Shown here piece by piece: positions 1 to 6,187 of a stretch of DNA of 6,187 bases (positions are counted from its first letter, which is position 1; each line of letters begins with the position of its first letter). Location of the stretch: assembly GCA_017431185.1 (NCBI GenBank), contig JAFRLP010000196.1:1-6187 (forward strand), written 5' to 3'. The stretch comes from Victivallales bacterium (GTDB taxonomy: Bacteria > Verrucomicrobiota > Lentisphaeria > Oligosphaerales > Oligosphaeraceae). The position numbers and the translations under genes are program-made. Under the pieces are notes generated by a model. That model saw only the letters and a list, made by a program, of their open reading frames with translations. It made no database searches and was not told the DNA's origin.

Positions 1-1629
1 ATAGGCATGGGCATTTCGGAAGGGTGGAATTCCGAATGGTTCTGGCCATATCAGGATGGTCATGGAAATCCCGCGCGCGCAGGTGTCGCTCTGGCGGATT
101 ACGCCACCTTCCGCAGTTATCTTCGCGAAAAATACCACAATGACGAAGCGCTCTCCGTTGCTTGGCGGCAGCCTGGCTTGACCTTCGAGACCATCCGCAT
201 GCCGTCACCTGACGAACAAGACGCAGGACGCATAGGGCAACTCCTCGACCCAGAGCAGGATATGCGGCTCATCGACTGGTTCGCTTTCCGAAACCGTTCC
301 ATCGCCGAGGCCATTGAGCATTTCGGCAAGGTGGTCAAGGAGGAGACGGGGGAACGCTGGATGTGCGGAGCATACTACGGCTACCTCATCGCCTTCAGCA
401 ACATCTACCATCGACTCCAAACCGTCGGTCACCTTGGGATTGAACAGATCGCCCGCTCCCCATATATCGACTATGTGTGGGGGCCATCATACTACTCCTG
501 GCGATTCATGGGCATGGGTGACAGTCCTATGCAACCAGCGGATGCCTTCTCCCTGCATGGCAAGCTGGTCATTGTCGAGCATGACCAGCGCACTTTCACC
601 GAAGACAGCCACTATGAAGCGCGCAATGGACGCCTCAACACCCCAGCACAAAGTCTTGGGGCCATCAATCGTGCCTTCGGCATGTCGCTTGCCCGCGGCA
701 TTGGCCTTCACTGGATGGAGATGTATGAACATTGGTTCCGTGAAAAAGTCATCATAGACCAATTGGCCGAACATCAGCGAATCTATAACTGTTTACCGCC
801 AGTGAAAGGGACAACTCCCGCCGAAATCTGCGTGGTCAGTGACACGCTCTCCGCCCTCTATACCCGACACAATGACGGACATGGACTGCACATCGGACTG
901 ACAGGGCTTCTTTCACGGCAGCTCCCTGAACTGGGTGCGCCTTTTCGGCATTTGCTGCTGGCAGACCTGCTGCAGCCAGGACTAGTCCCGCCGCATCGCC
1001 TATACATTATGACCAACACTCTGGTTCTCTCTCTTGACCAGCGACGCACTCTACTGGCACGTTTCGCAAGAGAAAAAGCCACTGTCCTATGGATGTACGC
1101 TCCCGCGCCATTTCTTCCTGGCCAGGGACCTTCCGCCAAAATCGCTGGGGAGTGGCTGGGACTGGAGATGCGGTTGGAGGATAAGCAGAAATCCCCGATG
1201 CTTCATCTGATTGCGGAACTGGGCGACGGACTAGTCTCCAGCCCCAACGCCACAGGTCCTTGGTTTTTCCCTCTAGGCGGCTATGAGCAGACTCTGGGCA
1301 GCATTGACGGACAGCCCGCATTTGTCTCTTGGCAACGCGCTGGCGTCAGGCATTATTTCTGCACGCTCACCCTGCTGCCGCCCACTATTCTTCGGCGGAT
1401 AGCCGCCGCCGCGGGCGTGCATCTCTACAGCGATGACGGCAAAGATCAGTTCCATATCGGCAACGACGTGCTTTTCCTCCATGCACACAGTGGAGGTGCA
1501 AAACGTCTGCATCCCTGGCCTGGCACCCGACTGCGCGCCATTCTTGGTCCCCAGTCTGGCCAGGTCTTTCAGAACAATGACTCCTTTATGGCCACAGCAG
1601 GACAAACCTATGGCTTTATCGCCGAGTGA
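1..1629 (+). CDS. GH42-like glycoside hydrolase (beta-galactosidase-type), 5' end outside window
   Basis: This is the C-terminal part of a probable clan GH-A glycosidase. The frame is already open at base 1 (codons Ile-Gly before the Met at 7), so that Met is probably internal; residues here are counted from it. Residues 1-260 look like the second half of a (beta/alpha)8 barrel. A segment around SEWFWPY (Glu10) sits where GH42-like enzymes carry the acid/base, and VIVEHDQRTF (Glu191) resembles the nucleophile strand. FRSYLREKYHNDEAL followed by AW is a recurrent pattern in these proteins. Residues 272-400 (CVVSD, LYIMTNTLVLS, WMYAPAPF) resemble the Rossmann-like trimerisation domain of GH42 enzymes, and a small C-terminal domain follows. 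The expected role is removing terminal sugars, often galactosides, from oligosaccharides. Substrate, exact family and any signal peptide cannot be judged without the missing N-terminus. Catalytic residues are assigned by pattern only. The next gene is convergent. Confidence 0.72.
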   Translation: MGMGISEGWNSEWFWPYQDGHGNPARAGVALADYATFRSYLREKYHNDEALSVAWRQPGLTFETIRMPSPDEQDAGRIGQLLDPEQDMRLIDWFAFRNRSIAEAIEHFGKVVKEETGERWMCGAYYGYLIAFSNIYHRLQTVGHLGIEQIARSPYIDYVWGPSYYSWRFMGMGDSPMQPADAFSLHGKLVIVEHDQRTFTEDSHYEARNGRLNTPAQSLGAINRAFGMSLARGIGLHWMEMYEHWFREKVIIDQLAEHQRIYNCLPPVKGTTPAEICVVSDTLSALYTRHNDGHGLHIGLTGLLSRQLPELGAPFRHLLLADLLQPGLVPPHRLYIMTNTLVLSLDQRRTLLARFAREKATVLWMYAPAPFLPGQGPSAKIAGEWLGLEMRLEDKQKSPMLHLIAELGDGLVSSPNATGPWFFPLGGYEQTLGSIDGQPAFVSWQRAGVRHYFCTLTLLPPTILRRIAAAAGVHLYSDDGKDQFHIGNDVLFLHAHSGGAKRLHPWPGTRLRAILGPQSGQVFQNNDSFMATAGQTYGFIAE

Positions 1630-1704
1630 AGGCAATCCCTCATTGGCTGATGATAGTTGTCAGGCGAGGCATTGGCCGCGCGGAGTGCATCTGTTCGGCT
1701 GTGG

Positions 1705-2055
1705 TCAGTAGGTGACGATGAAGGCCAGCACCTCAAGGGTCTCGTCCCCCTTGCAGGTGATGCTGTGGCTGCCGCCGCGGCCAGTCAGAAGCGTGTCTCC
1801 AGGGCCGAGTTCCGCCGTGGTGTCATTGTCCTGGACGATGGCGCGTCCCCGCAGAATGAGGAAAAACTCATCTTCTTCCTCGTGCTCATGCGGGCCGATG
1901 CCCGCGCCTGGCGGGATGACCAGCCTGGCGCAGAGCCTGACATGCTCTCCGCCAAACTCGTCCTTGTGGAAAAGGTGCTCCAAAGTGACCGTGCCAGGGC
2001 CGCCGCGCATCTGCTCGCGGCGCTCCACATCAAAGGAACCAAATTTGCGAATCAT
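1705..2055 (-). CDS. Small single-domain cupin protein
   Basis: The protein is a 116-aa single cupin beta-barrel with no other domain, signal peptide or membrane segment. Cupin motif 1, G(X)5HXH(X)4E(X)6G, matches exactly at residues 50-70, giving metal ligands His56, His58 and Glu63. Motif 2 starts at Gly86 (GDTLL) and supplies His97; its usual Pro and Asn are replaced by Gly92 and Cys101. All four usual metal ligands are therefore present, but the fold covers enzymes, isomerases and sensors, so no reaction can be named. I chose the ATG at 2055 because MIRKFGSF is a natural start for such proteins. A GTG at 2076 would add seven residues. Neither start has a clear Shine-Dalgarno sequence. The gene is convergent with the glycosidase and lies 180 bp beyond secA on the same strand, separated from it by a hairpin, so it is probably transcribed separately. 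A link to sugar metabolism is possible but unproven. Confidence 0.85.
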   Translation of the reverse strand: MIRKFGSFDVERREQMRGGPGTVTLEHLFHKDEFGGEHVRLCARLVIPPGAGIGPHEHEEEDEFFLILRGRAIVQDNDTTAELGPGDTLLTGRGGSHSITCKGDETLEVLAFIVTY

Positions 2056-2134
2056 GATGGTTGAACTATGTTTCACTGCAACTGTTCACTGGCCCATGTT
2101 CGTTGACACGTCCAGAAACAGATTTGCCTTTTGA

Positions 2135-2150
2135 GTTTGACATGCCAAAC
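2135..2150. promoter_or_regulatory. 16-bp near-palindrome upstream of the cupin gene (possible operator)
   Basis: GTTTGACATGCCAAAC is an inverted repeat in which seven of eight base pairs match around a central CATG. It lies about 80 bp upstream of the cupin ATG. Size and symmetry suit a dimeric regulator, and the minus strand contains TTGGCA inside it, a weak -35-like hexamer. No convincing -10 follows, so an operator role is only a guess. A single palindrome of this size can arise by chance. Confidence 0.22.
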
Positions 2151-2167
2151 CGGAGACCCCAATCTGC

Positions 2168-2191
2168 CCGCGAGGCCTGAAGGCCTCGCGG
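2168..2191 (-). terminator. Perfect GC-rich hairpin downstream of secA (probable terminator)
   Basis: CCGCGAGGCC and GGCCTCGCGG form a perfect 10-bp stem around a four-base loop (TTCA in the secA direction, TGAA on the other strand); the loop-closing bases could extend it to 11 bp. It begins 44 nt after the secA stop, where the pyrE-secA transcript would be expected to end. No T-tract follows on either strand, so it is not a classical intrinsic terminator. It could protect the 3' end, assist Rho-dependent termination, or be a dispersed palindromic repeat. Confidence 0.45.
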
Positions 2192-2235
2192 ATTGAAGCA
2201 GCCTGGGGTTCTGAATGGATACGTTACACTCCGGA

Positions 2236-5200
2236 TTACACCCCGCGGCCGTGGCAGTTCTTGTATTTTTTGCCGCTGCCGCAGGGACACGGGTCATTGC
2301 GTCCGACTTTGGCCTCCTGACGGCGAATGGTGGTCGAACCGCGTCCAGGCGGAGGAGAAGCCGCACTCTGGCTCTCGTTCAGCAGAGAGTCAAAATCCTG
2401 CTGGTTGGTGACAGTCTGGCGCGGCTTGTGACCTAACTGCCGCTTGAGTTGCTCGATTTCACTGGACTCGGCTACCGAGGAGGCCGCTGTCCGCTCCTCC
2501 TCACGCCTCCCCTGCTGTTCCGCTGGAGCCTGGATGATGACTGGAGAAATGCGGAAGGTGTCCTGGCAAATCTCTTCGCGGATGCGGGTCATCAGGCTGT
2601 CGAACATCTTGAACGCCTCCTGCTTGTACTCGACCAGCGGGTCACGCTGGGCGTAACTGCGCAGGTGGACACTGTTGCGGAGGTCATCCATCGCATAGAG
2701 GTGCTCCTGGTAGAGCTGGTCTATGCCGTTGAGCATGATGTAGCGCTCCAGCCAGGTGATGGCCTCGGGCGGGAAATTGGCGGCCCTGGCGTTATAGACG
2801 TCCTCGATGCACTTCATCAGCGCATGGGACCGGGTTTCGGCGCGTTCCGCGTCATCCTTGCCGGGCAACTCGTCGGGGTCGCCCGTCTCCTCCAGCAACT
2901 CCTGCGGGAAGGAGACGGGGAACACCCGCTGCAGCCACTCGCGCAGGGGAGCGAGGTCGATGTGCTCATGCTTGACACGGGCCGCGTAAATCGCGTCCAC
3001 GCGGTCAGCCAGCGTGGTGTAGATGAAATCCATCAGCAGGTCGCGGGTATCGTCCGTCATCAGGATGCTCTTGCGCAGACCATAGACCGTCTGGCGCTGG
3101 CGGTTCATCACATCATCATACTGGAGTGTGCGTTTGCGGATGGAGAAATGCTGCTGCTCGACACGCTGCTGGGCATTCTCGATGGTGCGGTTCAGCATGG
3201 GATGGGAGAGTTCGTCGTCCTCTCCCATGCCGAGGCGCTCCAGGATATTGGCCACGCGGTCGGAGGCGAACAGACGCATGAGGTTGTCCTCCAGCGAGAC
3301 ATAGAAGCGGGAGGAGCCGGGGTCGCCCTGGCGGGCGCAGCGTCCGCGCAACTGCCGGTCAATGCGTCGGGAATCATGTCGTTCGGAGCCAATGACACGC
3401 AGACCGCCCAGTTCCTTCACGCCTGGCGCCAGCTTGATGTCCGTGCCTCGTCCAGCCATGTTGGTGGCGATGGTCACTTGCCCGATTTGTCCGGCGCGCG
3501 CGACAATCTCCGCCTCGGAGGCGTGATGCTTCGCGTTCAGCACGTTATGGACAATCTTCTGCTGGTCAAGCATTCTGCTCAGGATTTCGGAGACCTCGAC
3601 GGAGATGGTGCCCACCAGAACTGGCTGCCCGCGCTTGTGGCATTCGATGATTTCCTGGATGATGGCGCGGTACTTGGCCTTCTGAGTCTTGTACACGGGG
3701 TCGTTGTCGTCAATGCGCTGACAGGGCTTGTTGGTGGGAATGACCGCCACGTCCAGATTGTAGATGCTCTTGAATTCATTGGCCTCGGTTTCTGCGGTGC
3801 CTGTCATCCCCGCCAGTTTCTCGTACATCCTGAAGTAGTTCTGGATGGTGATGGAGGCAAGTGTCTGGGTTTCCCGCTCGATGGTCACGCCCTCCTTGGC
3901 CTCCAGGGCCTGGTGCAGTCCCTCGCTGAAGCGACGGCCAGGCTGGGCACGCCCCGTGAACTCATCGACGATGATGACCTTGTTGTCCTGGACCATGTAC
4001 TGCACGTCCCTCTGGAACAGGCAGTAGGCGCGCAGCAGCTGCGAAATGTCATGGATGATTTCGGTCTTTTCGTCAAACTCTATCTGGTACTGCTTGCGCT
4101 TCTCGACCTTCTCGTTCTCCGTGAGGGTGGTGTCCGCGTCAATGGCGGATAGCTGACTGGGCAAATCGGGAACGACGAAGGCGTCCTTTTCGCCAGGACG
4201 CAGGAACTTCCGTCCCTTCTCGCTCAAATCCGCCTCGCTGTTGCGCTCGTCTATGCTGAAATACAGTTCCTCCTTGCACCGCTGGAGGAATCCGCGATTG
4301 TTGTCGCTGTGGATTTCCAGGTCTTTGCGGTCCAAAGCTTTGCGAATAGTGGCATCCTGCATCAGCTGCATCAGGCGCGGGTGTTTGGGAAGACCCATCT
4401 GGGCTTTGGCAAGGGTCAGATAGGCATCCTCCAAATCCTCTGGAGTGGAGGACTCATTCTGGACGACCGCATCCGCCTCGGCTATCATCTTGTCGATGAG
4501 TCTGGTCTGCTGCTCATAGAGGGCCGCCACCATGGGCTTGTATTTGTCGAACTGGTGGGTGGAGACCTTGGCGGGGCCTGCGATGATGAGAGGCGTGCGC
4601 GCCTCGTCAATGAGAATGCTGTCGATTTCGTCGATGATGACGAAGAAATGGTCGCGCTGGACGAGTTCCTCGCGGTTCATCGCCATGCCCATGTCACGCA
4701 GGTAGTCGAAGCCGAACTCGCTGTTGGTGCCGTAGGTGATGTCGCAGTTGTACTGCTCGCGGCGCTGCGCTGGATTCATCTCGTTCTGGATGCAGCCGAC
4801 GGTCAGCCCCAGCCATTTCAGCACGGTTCCCATCCATTCCGAGTCACGGCGGGCGAGATAGTCGTTGACCGTCACCAACTGGCAGTTGCGGCCAGTCAAG
4901 GCGTTCAGGTACAGCGGCATGACCGCCACCAGAGTCTTGCCTTCGCCGGTGGCCATTTCGGCGATGTGGTGGTTGTGCAGGGCCATGCCGCCCATCAACT
5001 GGACATCAAAGGGTATCATGTCCCAGGTCATTTCGTGGCCTGTGACGGTGATTTTGGTGCCGCAGAGACGGCGGCAGGCGTCCTTGACCACGGCGAATGC
5101 CTCGGGAAGCAGGTCATCCGTCGTCTCGCCGTTTTTGAGCCGTTCCTTGAACTCCGCCGTCTTCGCCTTGAGCTGGTCATCGGTCAAGGAACGGTAGGAG

Positions 5201-5301
5201 TCGTATATCTGGTTGATTTTCTCGACGACGGGGCGCATCTTCTTGATGCGCCTGGCATTCGGGTCACCAAATATTTTCTTGATGAGCCAATTGAGTATCA
5301 T
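2236..5301 (-). CDS. secA: Preprotein translocase ATPase SecA
   Basis: SecA is the ATP-driven motor that pushes unfolded preproteins through the SecYEG channel at the inner membrane. The 1021-aa protein is complete. Nucleotide-binding fold 1 has the Walker A motif TGEGKT (118-123) and Walker [16 protein letters not shown] (222-236). The preprotein-crosslinking region spans about 243-430. VDEFTGR (445-451) and [13 protein letters not shown] (498-510) follow. Nucleotide-binding fold 2 has NMAGRGTDI (614-622) and [13 protein letters not shown] (650-662). The helical scaffold and wing occupy roughly 680-915. After a polar linker, the C-terminal zinc motif has Cys1005, Cys1007, Cys1016 and His1017, the SecB/ribosome-binding element of the family. 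E. coli SecA has 901 residues; the extra length lies mainly in the crosslinking region, the wing and the linker, as in PVC and Bacteroidetes proteins. CAR replaces the usual SGR in the QLRGR motif, a variant I associate with PVC bacteria. The ATG at 5301 is supported by GGAGG 10 nt upstream. It lies 18 nt after pyrE and is probably cotranscribed with it. Confidence 0.98.
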   Translation of the reverse strand: MILNWLIKKIFGDPNARRIKKMRPVVEKINQIYDSYRSLTDDQLKAKTAEFKERLKNGETTDDLLPEAFAVVKDACRRLCGTKITVTGHEMTWDMIPFDVQLMGGMALHNHHIAEMATGEGKTLVAVMPLYLNALTGRNCQLVTVNDYLARRDSEWMGTVLKWLGLTVGCIQNEMNPAQRREQYNCDITYGTNSEFGFDYLRDMGMAMNREELVQRDHFFVIIDEIDSILIDEARTPLIIAGPAKVSTHQFDKYKPMVAALYEQQTRLIDKMIAEADAVVQNESSTPEDLEDAYLTLAKAQMGLPKHPRLMQLMQDATIRKALDRKDLEIHSDNNRGFLQRCKEELYFSIDERNSEADLSEKGRKFLRPGEKDAFVVPDLPSQLSAIDADTTLTENEKVEKRKQYQIEFDEKTEIIHDISQLLRAYCLFQRDVQYMVQDNKVIIVDEFTGRAQPGRRFSEGLHQALEAKEGVTIERETQTLASITIQNYFRMYEKLAGMTGTAETEANEFKSIYNLDVAVIPTNKPCQRIDDNDPVYKTQKAKYRAIIQEIIECHKRGQPVLVGTISVEVSEILSRMLDQQKIVHNVLNAKHHASEAEIVARAGQIGQVTIATNMAGRGTDIKLAPGVKELGGLRVIGSERHDSRRIDRQLRGRCARQGDPGSSRFYVSLEDNLMRLFASDRVANILERLGMGEDDELSHPMLNRTIENAQQRVEQQHFSIRKRTLQYDDVMNRQRQTVYGLRKSILMTDDTRDLLMDFIYTTLADRVDAIYAARVKHEHIDLAPLREWLQRVFPVSFPQELLEETGDPDELPGKDDAERAETRSHALMKCIEDVYNARAANFPPEAITWLERYIMLNGIDQLYQEHLYAMDDLRNSVHLRSYAQRDPLVEYKQEAFKMFDSLMTRIREEICQDTFRISPVIIQAPAEQQGRREEERTAASSVAESSEIEQLKRQLGHKPRQTVTNQQDFDSLLNESQSAASPPPGRGSTTIRRQEAKVGRNDPCPCGSGKKYKNCHGRGV

Positions 5302-5311
5302 TATTTGGCTT

Positions 5312-5316
5312 CCTCC
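5312..5316 (-). promoter_or_regulatory. Ribosome binding site of secA
   Basis: GGAGG on the minus strand lies 10 nt before the secA ATG, within the 18-nt gap after the pyrE stop codon. It fixes the secA start and suggests that translation restarts on a shared pyrE-secA message. Confidence 0.75.
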
Positions 5317-5319
5317 GTG

Positions 5320-5889
5320 TTATTTGGAGCCAGGATGGTCAATGGGCAGTCCCTTCTTGCAGAGCGGGCATTGGTCAGGCTGATAGGTGACCAGATTCAG
5401 TTTCAGCAAAGAGCGGAACGGGATGCCGAAATCGACAGGCGCGGTGCTGCGGTCAACCATCACCGTCACGCCAACTGGAACGGCGCCATGTTCGCGCACC
5501 AGGTCAATGGTCTGCTGGACACGCCCGCCTTTGGTCACCACATCCTCGGCAACCAGCACTTTCTCGCCAGGACGGAAACTGAAGCCGCGACGCAGCACCA
5601 GGTTGGAGTTGTCGTCCTTCTCCGCGAAAATCGCGCGAATGCCCAGCGCGCGCCCGACCTCCTGTCCGACGATGAGCCCGCCGATGGCTGGCGAAATGAC
5701 CGTCTCAATCCCCTGGTTGCGCCAGGGTTCCGCCATGGCGGCGCAGAGTTGCGCGGCGATGAGCGTGTGCTGAAGCACCAGAGCCGCCTGGAAATAATGG
5801 TCGCTATGCAGACCGCTGCGCAGTAGAAAATGGCCTTCCAGCAAGGCGCCCGTTTTGGTGAAGTTCTCAAGAATCTCGCTTTCTTTCAT
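5320..5889 (-). CDS. pyrE: Orotate phosphoribosyltransferase
   Basis: PyrE joins orotate to PRPP to make orotidine 5'-monophosphate, the fifth step of de novo UMP synthesis, in the cytoplasm. The 189-aa protein has the N-terminal substrate-site segment GHFLLRSGLHSDHYFQ (19-34), SPAIGG (66-71) in the Rossmann-like core, FAEKDD (88-93), and the PRPP-binding loop VLVAEDVVTKGG (111-122) with its acidic pair Glu115-Asp116. The C-terminus carries CPLC (Cys174, Cys177) and ends PGSK, typical of the Thermus-like PyrE branch rather than the E. coli type. I chose the ATG at 5889 because AGGGG lies seven nt upstream. The frame stays open to a TTG at 5922, but that would add eleven residues with no homology appeal and would place the ribosome binding site inside the coding region. 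The gene leads a probable pyrE-secA operon behind an extended -10 promoter. No other pyr genes are visible in the window. Confidence 0.96.
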   Translation of the reverse strand: MKESEILENFTKTGALLEGHFLLRSGLHSDHYFQAALVLQHTLIAAQLCAAMAEPWRNQGIETVISPAIGGLIVGQEVGRALGIRAIFAEKDDNSNLVLRRGFSFRPGEKVLVAEDVVTKGGRVQQTIDLVREHGAVPVGVTVMVDRSTAPVDFGIPFRSLLKLNLVTYQPDQCPLCKKGLPIDHPGSK

Positions 5890-5896
5890 CAGAAAA

Positions 5897-5901
5897 CCCC
5901 T
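5897..5901 (-). promoter_or_regulatory. Ribosome binding site of pyrE
   Basis: AGGGG on the minus strand lies 7 nt before the ATG at 5889. Its spacing decides the start in favour of this ATG over the upstream in-frame TTG codons at 5922 and 5919. Confidence 0.7.
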
Positions 5902-5935
5902 TTTATGGTGAGTAATCAACAAAAATCCAGTTTAG

Positions 5936-5964
5936 AATATAGCACACCTTCCCTAAAATTTCCA
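5936..5964 (-). promoter_or_regulatory. Candidate sigma-70-type promoter of pyrE-secA
   Basis: On the minus strand TATATT (5936-5941) is preceded by TGC, which makes an extended -10 element. A 17-bp spacer separates it from TGGAAA (5959-5964), a 4-of-6 match to the -35 consensus. The predicted transcript would start near 5929 and have a leader of about 40 nt. I see no attenuator hairpin in that leader. This is consensus matching by eye only. Confidence 0.5.
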
Positions 5965-6055
5965 TTCTGAATGGCGGTTTTTCATGGAAAAATCGGGCGA
6001 TCAACATCTGTCTCGATTTCGTGCGCTTTGAACGCGCTCGATAAGAGGATTGAAG

Positions 6056-6098
6056 TTCCAATCGGTGTTTTTGAGGTCTTTCAATCGGTGTTTTTGAG
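6056..6098. repeat. Two 20-bp direct repeats with a 23-bp period
   Basis: The copies are 6056-6075 and 6079-6098, separated by three bases (GTC). They differ at one base (C at 6058, T at 6081), and the shared 17-bp core is CAATCGGTGTTTTTGAG. The left copy also pairs with GATTG at 6048-6052 to form a short 5-bp stem. They lie about 95 bp upstream of the pyrE -35 element. Possible roles are regulator binding sites or a remnant of a longer dispersed repeat. The sequence shows only the duplication. Confidence 0.8.
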
Positions 6099-6151
6099 AT
6101 TACAAATCAAGGGGCGGAAAAAGTTCTCACCAAGCGATATTGATTGGGGAA

Positions 6152-6187
6152 ACAAAGGACAAAAAGGACAAAAAGGACAAAAAGGAC
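6152..6187. repeat. 9-bp tandem repeat (ACAAAAAGG), truncated by the window end
   Basis: A shortened first unit (ACAAAGG, 6152-6158) is followed by three perfect ACAAAAAGG units (6159-6185) and the first two bases of a fourth. The array continues an unknown distance past the edge. Such simple arrays expand and shrink by replication slippage. The minus strand reads as runs of GTCCTTTTT. No function is evident. Confidence 0.9.

Larger units (their letters stand above)
5971..6187 (+). other. Open frame running off the right edge, divergent from pyrE; doubtful gene
   Basis: An ATG at 5971, directly after an in-frame TGA, opens a frame with no stop for 72 codons to the window end. Its end would encode repeated Gly-Gln-Lys from the 9-bp tandem repeat, because nine bases keep the frame. 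There is no Shine-Dalgarno sequence, no recognisable domain, and the reading crosses the 23-bp-period direct repeats out of phase. Its start lies only about 40 bp from the pyrE promoter start site. I think it is more likely noncoding sequence that happens to be open, but the window edge prevents a verdict. Confidence 0.12.

Noticed and set aside
1630..1704. Possible bidirectional terminator between the glycosidase and the cupin gene
   Set aside because: I looked for a stem followed by a T-tract on either strand and saw only short, imperfect pairings, so none is called.
1657..2134. Plus-strand frames across the cupin region
   Set aside because: The minus-strand frame has a full cupin motif 1 and all four metal ligands; the plus-strand translations are Ser/Arg/Pro-rich or otherwise featureless shadows.
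2449..4152. 567-codon open frame on the plus strand opposite secA
   Set aside because: It lies wholly antisense to a clear secA. Codon bias in secA keeps TTA, CTA and TCA rare in the matching frame, which leaves the opposite strand open. The translation is low-complexity (Val, Leu, Asp, His rich) with no domain.
4309..5826. 505-codon open frame on the plus strand opposite secA and pyrE
   Set aside because: It spans two real genes and their gap in antisense; its composition mirrors their codon use and shows no recognisable motif, so it is a shadow frame.
5890..5922. Eleven-residue N-terminal extension of PyrE from a TTG start
   Set aside because: It would contain the AGGGG ribosome binding site of the ATG at 5889 and lacks its own; the ATG start matches the usual family N-terminus.
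5984..6031. 15-codon plus-strand leader-like small ORF (ATG at 5984)
   Set aside because: There is no ribosome binding site, it has no regulatory codon run, and it is short enough to arise by chance.
6152..6187. CRISPR array
   Set aside because: The unit is 9 bp with no spacers, so it is a simple tandem repeat. The 20-bp pair nearby has only a 3-bp gap, which also rules out CRISPR.

Overview
The window looks like an ordinary chromosomal segment from a bacterium of the PVC superphylum, most plausibly Lentisphaerota or Verrucomicrobiota. Three things suggest this. SecA is long (1021 aa), has an enlarged preprotein-crosslinking region, and reads [13 protein letters not shown] where Proteobacteria and Firmicutes have RSGRQGDPG. 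The leftmost gene resembles the divergent GH42-like glycosidases that are common in that group. PyrE is the Thermus-like form with a C-terminal CPLC motif. Taxonomy is inferred from remembered family features, not from a search.

Layout, left to right. (1) The 3' part of a plus-strand gene for a GH42-like glycoside hydrolase ends at 1629; its start lies outside the window. (2) A short convergent gap of about 75 bp follows. (3) A small single-domain cupin protein lies on the minus strand (1705-2055, possibly starting at a GTG at 2076). (4) The gap between the cupin and secA (about 180 bp) holds a 16-bp near-palindrome and a perfect GC-rich hairpin 44 nt past the secA stop. (5) secA (2236-5301) and pyrE (5320-5889) lie on the minus strand in the order pyrE-secA, only 18 nt apart, with the secA ribosome binding site inside that gap, so they very probably form one transcript. 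(6) About 300 bp upstream of pyrE carry a plausible extended -10 promoter, a pair of 20-bp direct repeats with a 23-bp period, and a 9-bp tandem repeat that runs off the right end.

Functionally this is housekeeping (pyrimidine synthesis and the Sec translocation motor) beside carbohydrate catabolism. I do not see a new multi-gene system. The items most worth a second look are the repeat-rich region upstream of pyrE, including an open frame that runs through the 9-bp repeat, and the two palindromic elements between the cupin gene and secA.
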